From Pseudaestuariivita sp. (GTDB lineage: Bacteria > Pseudomonadota > Alphaproteobacteria > Rhodobacterales > Rhodobacteraceae): 6,554 nucleotides of DNA. The position numbers and the translations under genes are program-made. This document shows, piece after piece, positions 1 through 4,569 of this stretch. Numbering within the stretch: the stretch's first letter is position 1; each line of letters starts with the position of its first letter. Where the stretch lies: contig JAHDCH010000115.1 in assembly GCA_020629995.1 (NCBI GenBank), positions 1,425 to 7,978 of the forward strand, written 5' to 3'. The notes beneath the pieces are model-generated. The model made no database searches. It was not told the origin of the DNA and saw only the letters and a list, made by a program, of their open reading frames with translations.

Positions 1-155
1 GCAAGGTCACAGGGCAGGCTGATCTGCGCCTCGGGCACTTCGCCCTTCCGCGACAGGGCGGTGACATGCCAGCCTTGGGCCAAAGCCTCGGCCACGACGG
101 CACGGCCCAGAAAACCCGAGGCTCCGGTGATCAGAACGCGGCCTACTTTGCCCAT
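1..155 (-). CDS. NAD(P)-dependent epimerase/dehydratase, N-terminal part only (gene runs off the left edge)
   Basis: The first 51 codons are present; the rest lies outside the window. The protein starts with a Rossmann dinucleotide-binding fold: beta-strand VGRVLITG, then the extended-SDR signature GASGFLG (residues 11-17), a helix, and a second strand ending HVTALSRKG (about 30-38). The Ser-Arg-Lys after that strand would favour NADP(H) over NAD, though this is only suggestive. Residues 47-51 (SLPCDL) fit the usual region before the conserved Asp that contacts adenine. Enzymes of this family epimerise, dehydrate or reduce nucleotide sugars in the cytoplasm; the substrate cannot be read from this fragment. 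The ATG at 153-155 lies 13 bp inside the end of the upstream oxidoreductase gene, in another frame, with a GGAG about 8 nt upstream. The two genes are therefore very probably co-transcribed and translationally coupled. No catalytic YxxxK is visible because it would lie beyond the edge. Confidence 0.85.
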   Translation of the reverse strand, partial: MGKVGRVLITGASGFLGRAVVAEALAQGWHVTALSRKGEVPEAQISLPCDL

Positions 156-1267
156 GGCATCGGCTCCATCGGGGGGCAGGTCGTTTGCATCTGCACCGCG
201 CCCGCGCTGCGGCCCGCGTTCTGCAAGGCCAGCGTCACCTCGTTGAGGTGCAGCGCAAACTCGGCGCTCAACCGCGATGGCCTGCCTGCCGCAATCGCAT
301 CGCGCATCTCGGCCACGCCCAGGGCAAAGTTCATCGAGGCCGCGCCCCAGCGTCCCACTTTGGGATGGGTCGGTCCCTTGAGCCGCACACGCCGCCCCGC
401 CGGGCTTTCCAGCAGGCGTCGGCGCACGCGCATCCGGCGGTGAAAGCGCACCTTGGCGCTGTTGTCCCACGCCGCCTTCATCGCCAAGACACCCTTGTCG
501 CCGATCACGCGGATGCTGTGGTCATGCGGCGCCACGATTGAACAGGTCAGCCGAGCCACGACGCCGTCCTTGAAAAACAGCGTGCCGACCGAAAAGTCGG
601 GCGTGTCGGTGTCCGGGTCCGTCTTGCCCGGGATCAGCGGCGCGGAGGCGGCCACCACCGTTTCGACCGAGCCGAACATCGCGATCAGCCACGTCAGATA
701 GTAGCCCGCATGTTCCAGCGTACAGCCCACGCGAAATTCGTCATCCGCCGGCCAGGGCGCGCCGCTGTCGCTGCGCCAGTCGGCGTAGGGCGCTTGCGGA
801 ATAAAGCCGTCGTCCAGCTCGGCATAGATCAGGCGCGGGGTGCCCGCGACACCGCTGCGCACCGCATGCGCCAGGGTCTGGGCCGCCTCGCCCAGCACCG
901 AACAGGGCGCCGAGGCCAGCATCAGCCCCTGGTCCGCCGCCAGCCGGGTCAGCGCCTGCGCGTGATCCATCTGCAGCGCCAATGGCTTTTCCGAATAGAC
1001 GTGGCAGCCCGCGCTCAGCGCCGCGCGGTTCACCTCGTAATGGGCATGGGGGTTGGTCAGGTTCAGCACGATCCCGTCCCGGGGATGCTGGGCCAACAGA
1101 TCATCCAGCGACTGCGCCGCGCGCACCTTGTGAAAGGCACAGAATTTGGCCAGCCTGCCTGCGTCGATGTCATAGACCGAAATCACCGGCATATCCGCAT
1201 AGGTCGCAAGCGAACGCATGTACAGATCGGCCACAAAGCCGCATCCTATGATCGACACACCACTCAT
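143..1267 (-). CDS. Gfo/Idh/MocA family NAD(P)-dependent oxidoreductase
   Basis: This 374-residue protein has the normal length for the family. Its N-terminal Rossmann domain has the GxGxxA nucleotide loop at residues 8-13 (GCGFVA), an acidic strand end at D33/D35 that suggests NAD(H), the TNPHAHYE segment at 71-78, and the family hallmark SEKP at 92-95 with the conserved Lys94. The C-terminal alpha/beta domain follows, ending in a helix typical of the family (about 312-350). Relatives oxidise or reduce sugars and sugar nucleotides in the cytoplasm, often in polysaccharide biosynthesis. The substrate is unknown here. The usual GxHxxD catalytic segment reads GYYLTW (188-193), so Tyr replaces the common His. 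Residues 272-297 are unusually arginine-rich. I chose the ATG at 1265-1267 because the Rossmann strand begins at residue 4. An in-frame ATG at 1328-1330 would only add a 21-residue, Gly/Arg-rich leader unlike the family. The ribosome-binding site is weak (AGAGGG about 12 nt upstream). The gene overlaps the downstream epimerase by 13 bp. Confidence 0.92.
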   Translation of the reverse strand: MSGVSIIGCGFVADLYMRSLATYADMPVISVYDIDAGRLAKFCAFHKVRAAQSLDDLLAQHPRDGIVLNLTNPHAHYEVNRAALSAGCHVYSEKPLALQMDHAQALTRLAADQGLMLASAPCSVLGEAAQTLAHAVRSGVAGTPRLIYAELDDGFIPQAPYADWRSDSGAPWPADDEFRVGCTLEHAGYYLTWLIAMFGSVETVVAASAPLIPGKTDPDTDTPDFSVGTLFFKDGVVARLTCSIVAPHDHSIRVIGDKGVLAMKAAWDNSAKVRFHRRMRVRRRLLESPAGRRVRLKGPTHPKVGRWGAASMNFALGVAEMRDAIAAGRPSRLSAEFALHLNEVTLALQNAGRSAGAVQMQTTCPPMEPMPWAK

Positions 1268-1345
1268 CCGACCTACAGGCCCTCTTGATCCGTTGTTCTT
1301 GCCCGCTGCGGCCTGACCGGGCCAGACCACATAAAAGTGGCGAGA

Positions 1346-1374
1346 ATTCGACGTCCCGCCCGCGCCGACTTCAA
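1346..1374 (-). promoter_or_regulatory. Candidate sigma70-type promoter for the Gfo/Idh/MocA gene
   Basis: Read on the minus strand, TTGAAG (1374 to 1369) is followed after exactly 17 nt by TCGAAT (1351 to 1346). Each hexamer matches four of six consensus positions (TTGACA and TATAAT). Transcription would begin near 1340 and leave a leader of roughly 70 nt before the ATG at 1267. The spacing is ideal but the hexamers are imperfect, and alphaproteobacterial promoters are often degenerate, so this is a candidate only. Confidence 0.3.
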
Positions 1375-1442
1375 TCCTATTGGCTTTTCGTCATAAAGGG
1401 GGAGATTTGCCGCAAAATCGTCGCCAAGCGGTCATGCCCGGG

Positions 1443-1476
1443 CCCGTGGCACGGGACATACCGCGCAAAACGCGCG
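1443..1476 (+). promoter_or_regulatory. Pair of inverted repeats in the leader of the glycosyltransferase gene
   Basis: CCCGTG-G-CACGGG (1443-1455) is a perfect 13-bp palindrome with one central base. Seven bases later CGCGC-AAAAC-GCGCG (1462-1476) can form a 5-bp all-GC stem with a 5-nt A-rich loop. Its 3' arm ends two bases before the Shine-Dalgarno sequence starts. The first could be an operator; the second could influence ribosome access. Neither is followed by a T-tract, so they do not look like intrinsic terminators. In such GC-rich DNA, short GC repeats also arise by chance. Confidence 0.3.
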
Positions 1477-1477
1477 C

Positions 1478-1484
1478 AGGAGAG
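1478..1484 (+). promoter_or_regulatory. Shine-Dalgarno sequence that decides the GTG start of the glycosyltransferase
   Basis: AGGAGAG lies seven bases ahead of the GTG at 1492-1494. It is the strongest ribosome-binding site in the window. The reading frame stays open upstream to an ATG at 1285, but that stretch has no good ribosome-binding site and no family similarity. The GTG gives a 248-residue protein, the normal size for the family. Confidence 0.75.
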
Positions 1485-1491
1485 CAGTACG

Positions 1492-2238
1492 GTGCAGTTC
1501 ACGACAGGCCAGGGTCAGGTCACGATCAACACAAAAACTCAGGCCGATCTGATGGCCCGGGTACAGGACAGGTTGGCCGCCGGAGACGGCTTTGCTCTGG
1601 CGACGCTCAACCTCGATCACCTGGTCAAGCTGAACACCGATGCCGGGTTTCAGACCGCTTATGACGCGCAGGATCTGATCGTCGCTGATGGCAACCCTAT
1701 CGTGTGGATGTCGCGCCTTGCGCGCCACGATGTCGCGCTGGTGCCGGGGGCCGATCTGGTTGTGCCGCTTGCGCAACTGGCCGCACAGATGCAGATGCCC
1801 GTCGCGCTGCTGGGCACCACAACGGATGCCCTGGCCGCCGCAGCCGAGGCGCTGCGCGCGCAGGCGCCCGGCCTTGACGTGGTTGCACAGATTGCGCCGC
1901 CCATGGGGTTTGACCCTGATGCGCCCACAGCGGCGCCCGTCTTTGACCAGCTGAACGCATCCGGTGCACGGCTGTGCTTTTTGGCCCTTGGCGCCCCCAA
2001 GCAGGAAAAGCTGGCCGCGCGGGGGCGCTCGCTGTGCCCTGCTGTCGGGTTCGTTTCGATAGGGGCGGGGCTGGATTTTCTGGCGGGCACGCAGAACCGC
2101 GCGCCAGACTGGGTGCGCCGGCTGGCGCTGGAATGGGTGTGGCGCATGGTATCGTCACCCGCGCGCCTGGTACCGCGTTATGCCAAGTGCATCGCGATCC
2201 TGCCGGGGCATGTGATCCGTTCGGCCCGGATGCGCTAG
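1492..2238 (+). CDS. WecG/TagA/CpsF family (GT26) glycosyltransferase
   Basis: This 248-residue protein, of standard family length, would transfer a sugar from a nucleotide donor to an undecaprenyl-linked acceptor at the inner face of the cytoplasmic membrane. Family landmarks appear in order: TLN (38-40) with the Thr and Asn expected near the donor; ADG (65-67), whose Asp66 matches the proposed catalytic base; VPGADL (84-89); LGAPKQE (166-172) with the conserved Gln171-Glu172; and the C-terminal membrane-binding appendage starting RAPDW (203-207) and running through LEWVWRMVSSPARLVPRY (213-230), which is rich in Arg and Trp. No transmembrane helix or signal peptide is visible, which fits a peripheral membrane enzyme. 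The Arg usually found before the VxGxD motif (as in E. coli WecG, recalled) is Leu83 here. Donor and acceptor cannot be read from sequence, so I withhold a symbol such as wecG or tagA. The gene stands alone on the plus strand, and its TAG stop overlaps the stop of the convergent SDR gene. Confidence 0.93.
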   Translation: MQFTTGQGQVTINTKTQADLMARVQDRLAAGDGFALATLNLDHLVKLNTDAGFQTAYDAQDLIVADGNPIVWMSRLARHDVALVPGADLVVPLAQLAAQMQMPVALLGTTTDALAAAAEALRAQAPGLDVVAQIAPPMGFDPDAPTAAPVFDQLNASGARLCFLALGAPKQEKLAARGRSLCPAVGFVSIGAGLDFLAGTQNRAPDWVRRLALEWVWRMVSSPARLVPRYAKCIAILPGHVIRSARMR

Positions 2239-3002
2239 ATCAGGCTGCGCGGCTTTGCGCGCCGCCGCATCAAAACCATGTCCTTGACCCGCCCTTTGAT
2301 CCCGCGCCCGGGCAAAAGCTCGGTCGCCATTTCAAAGGTGGTGCCGGTCAGGCTGCGGTCATGGGCCAGAGCGAGCGTGGCGCCCCATTCGGCGCTGACC
2401 TCGGGGGGCACGCCATCCGGCACGCCCATCCCCGTGCTCAGCATGCCGGGCATCCAGTCACCGATGACGATATCGGGAAACCGGTCACCCAGGTCCGCGA
2501 TCAACGCCCGCGTCAGCACCCGCGCCGCGCCCTTTGACACCGAATACCCTGCGCTGAGCGGGATGGGGGCGATATCGGCAAAGGTCGCCACGTTCAGGAT
2601 ACGGCCAAACCCGGCGGCAACCATCGGATCCAGCGCCGCGCGGGTGGCATTGAACGTACCGCCCAGATTGACGGCCACCGTTTCGGCAAAGCTTTCGCCC
2701 GTCTCGTCCAGCACGTCGCGGCGCGGATAGATGGCGGCATTGTTGACCAGCCCGCGCACAGGGCCCAGCTGCGCGATCTGATCAAACACCGTGCGGACCG
2801 CGGCGGGATCGCTGACGTCGCAGACAAAGGGATGCAGCTGCGGATGGTCCGCGCAGGTGTCTTTCAGCGCATCGCCGCGCCGCGCCAGAGCCGCAACGGT
2901 CGCGCCTCGCGCACCCAAGGCGCGGCTGAGCGCACGGCCCAGCCCGCCGCTTGCTCCGGTCACGACGGTTATACCGTCCAAAAGCCTGTGGTCAGGTGTC
3001 AT
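2235..3002 (-). CDS. Short-chain dehydrogenase/reductase (classical SDR)
   Basis: This 255-residue protein has the typical classical SDR length. It is a soluble NAD(P)-dependent oxidoreductase with the cofactor loop TGASGGLG (15-22), CDV (61-63) contacting adenine, NNAA (87-90), the conserved active-site Asn112, and the catalytic YSVSK (Tyr153, Lys157). Arg41-Arg42 at the end of the second strand favours NADP(H). The catalytic Ser is expected 13 residues before Tyr153, but the residue there is Thr140 (in NVATF), a conservative but uncommon change. The C-terminal end is basic (RRRAKPR). The ATG at 3000-3002 is chosen because the Rossmann strand begins at residue 11; an in-frame ATG at 3053 would add 17 residues inside the GMC gene. 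The start overlaps the end of the GMC gene by 11 bp. It probably works with that flavoenzyme, for example reducing a keto product the GMC protein makes. The substrate is unknown. Confidence 0.92.
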   Translation of the reverse strand: MTPDHRLLDGITVVTGASGGLGRALSRALGARGATVAALARRGDALKDTCADHPQLHPFVCDVSDPAAVRTVFDQIAQLGPVRGLVNNAAIYPRRDVLDETGESFAETVAVNLGGTFNATRAALDPMVAAGFGRILNVATFADIAPIPLSAGYSVSKGAARVLTRALIADLGDRFPDIVIGDWMPGMLSTGMGVPDGVPPEVSAEWGATLALAHDRSLTGTTFEMATELLPGRGIKGRVKDMVLMRRRAKPRSLI

Positions 3003-4569
3003 GTTGAAAATCCCGTACCAGATGATCGGCAACGCGCAGCGCATTCGCCGCAATGGTCAGGCTGGGGTTCACCCCCGCCGATGTGGGCATGAACGACGCA
3101 TCCGCCACATAGAGGTTGCCCACGTCATGCAGCCGCCCGTCTGCCCGCTGAACCGAGCTGCGCGGATCGCTCCCAAAGCGCAGCGTGCCGCAGCCGTGGC
3201 CAAAGTTCAGTTCAGGCGTGCGCGTCAGGAACAGGCTGCGGTGCCCCCGAAACGCCCGCTTCATCGCGCGGCGAAAGGCGCGGCGGCGGGTCAACAGCTC
3301 GGGGTGCAGGGTATAGTCAAAGGCCAGCGCGTCAGGGTCTTTGGGGTCCGGCGCGTGCACGCGGTTTTCGCCGTAGGGCAGATCCTCCATCAGCCCGACA
3401 AACACCTTGGCCGCACCCAGAACCTGCGCTGCCACAGCCGCCGGCAGGCGGGTCAGGTGCCGCAGCTTCGGCAGCCGCGCCAGCGCGGACCGGTCGTACA
3501 TCCCGTTCAGCACATGCACGATGTCGCCATAGCTCGCTTCGATCCCCATGGCCTGCACCATGCCAAACCGCGCATCGCCGTCGTGATACAGATCGCGCAG
3601 GCCAATCGCCTTGGACGGCCCGTCAAACCCGTGGCCCCTGCGCGGCCAGATCGCCAGCATCTCGTTCAGGTGGAACATCAGGTTGCGCCCGACCTGATCA
3701 CTGGAATTGCCAAGCCCCGTCGGGCAGGCTTCGGACGCGGACCCAAGCAGCAACCGGGGCGACCCGAACGCCCCCGCCGCCAGCACATAGCGTCGCGCGG
3801 TCAGCACATGTTCCTCCGACCCCAGCCGCAGGCGCAGCCCGGTCACCCTGCGGCCGTCGCTTTCGATGCGCCGCACCTCGGCCCGGTCCAGCACCGCCGC
3901 CCGCCCCGTGGCCACCGCCGGCTCGACCCCGGCCGAACGGCCATCGCGTTTGCACCCACAGGCGCATTTGTGACCCAGGCACCCCTGCGCGCCGGGGCGC
4001 GGGGTCACGCAGGAATGCAACGCGTAGGGATGCAGCCCCGCCGCCTCGAACGAGGCCATCATCGCCGCATCCCCTTCGCCCAGAGGCAAAGGCGGAGCCA
4101 CGGCATGCGGCACATCGTTCAGCGGATCTTGCCCGCCGTGGATGTCGTACATCCGCTGCGCCGCATCGAACCACGGCAGAAACGCGTCAAAGCCGACGGG
4201 CCAGCCGCCCGTCGGATGCGCGCGCCCGGGGATGTCCTCCAGATCGTGCCGCTCGGGCCGTTCCAGCGTCCCGGCATAAAAGACCGAACTGCCGCCCACC
4301 CCCGCACCGACAGGCCCGAAAAAGCGCGAGGCACGTCCGTTGATCGTCGCCGCCATCTGGCCGGGCCAAAACCCGCGCAGCAGCCGCGCGTCAGGGTCGA
4401 ACACACCCGGATCAAGCGCCTGCGCCTCGCTGCGATACCCCGCAGGCCCCTTTTCGACGAACAGGACGCGCAGCCCGGCTTCGGCCAGCGCGCGTCCCAC
4501 GGTTCCGCCCCCCATGCCGGTGCCAATCACCGCCACATCCCAGCTTTGATCCAGCAAGTGCGCGGTCAT
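2992..4569 (-). CDS. GMC-family FAD-dependent oxidoreductase
   Basis: This 525-residue protein oxidises an alcohol, probably a sugar or lipid-linked hydroxyl, using FAD. Residues 12-40 form the FAD-binding beta-alpha-beta unit, with GTGMGGG at 16-22 and Glu39 for the ribose. Residues 86-100 (PVGAGVGGSSVFYAG) fit the second GMC flavin-contact segment. The C-terminal signature is clear: HGCGT at 458-462 with catalytic His458, then NLYVADASFMPTSAGVNPS (485-503), where Asn501 completes the His/Asn pair. No Tat or Sec signal peptide is present, so it is probably cytoplasmic. A compact Cys group (C187, C197, C202, C204, C206) precedes the middle of the protein. It resembles the Cys-rich segment of some bacterial GMC dehydrogenases and might bind iron-sulfur or metal. 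The ATG at 4567-4569 overlaps the stop of the acyltransferase gene as ATGA and has no strong Shine-Dalgarno, so translational coupling is likely. The downstream SDR overlaps by 11 bp. The substrate and electron acceptor are unknown. Confidence 0.93.
   Translation of the reverse strand: MTAHLLDQSWDVAVIGTGMGGGTVGRALAEAGLRVLFVEKGPAGYRSEAQALDPGVFDPDARLLRGFWPGQMAATINGRASRFFGPVGAGVGGSSVFYAGTLERPERHDLEDIPGRAHPTGGWPVGFDAFLPWFDAAQRMYDIHGGQDPLNDVPHAVAPPLPLGEGDAAMMASFEAAGLHPYALHSCVTPRPGAQGCLGHKCACGCKRDGRSAGVEPAVATGRAAVLDRAEVRRIESDGRRVTGLRLRLGSEEHVLTARRYVLAAGAFGSPRLLLGSASEACPTGLGNSSDQVGRNLMFHLNEMLAIWPRRGHGFDGPSKAIGLRDLYHDGDARFGMVQAMGIEASYGDIVHVLNGMYDRSALARLPKLRHLTRLPAAVAAQVLGAAKVFVGLMEDLPYGENRVHAPDPKDPDALAFDYTLHPELLTRRRAFRRAMKRAFRGHRSLFLTRTPELNFGHGCGTLRFGSDPRSSVQRADGRLHDVGNLYVADASFMPTSAGVNPSLTIAANALRVADHLVRDFQHDT

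Larger units (their letters stand above)
1268..1491. other. Divergent intergenic region with short inverted repeats
   Basis: This is the only real non-coding stretch in the window. It separates two divergently transcribed genes, so it must hold the promoters for both. It is more A/T-rich in the middle (about 1331-1420) than the flanking genes. Short inverted repeats seen by eye are CCAC/GTGG at 1327-1340 with 6 nt between arms, TTTGC/GCAAA around one central base at 1406-1416, CCCGTG/CACGGG around one central base at 1443-1455, and CGCGC/GCGCG at 1462-1476 with loop AAAAC. The two repeats with a single central base look more like protein-binding palindromes than hairpins, since a one-base loop cannot form. 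A convincing -35/-10 pair for the plus strand was not found. The best weak -10-like match is CATAAA at 1392-1397, without a good -35. No small gene is supported here. Confidence 0.7.

Noticed and set aside
1268..1330. 21-residue N-terminal extension of the Gfo/Idh/MocA protein from an ATG at 1330
   Set aside because: The Rossmann strand begins at residue 4 of the shorter form, and the extension would start at or beyond the predicted transcription start near 1340.
1443..1476. Intrinsic terminator in the divergent intergenic region
   Set aside because: Neither inverted repeat is followed by a T-tract on either strand, and no gene ends nearby.
1285..1491. Upstream extension of the glycosyltransferase frame to an ATG at 1285 (69 more residues)
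   Set aside because: The extra residues have no family similarity and no ribosome-binding site, and they would cross the divergent promoter region. The GTG at 1492 has an AGGAGAG and gives the normal length.
1659..2158. Minus-strand frames opposite the glycosyltransferase gene
   Set aside because: Translations are rich in Ser, Arg, Pro and Ala with no domain, while the plus strand encodes an intact GT26 protein.
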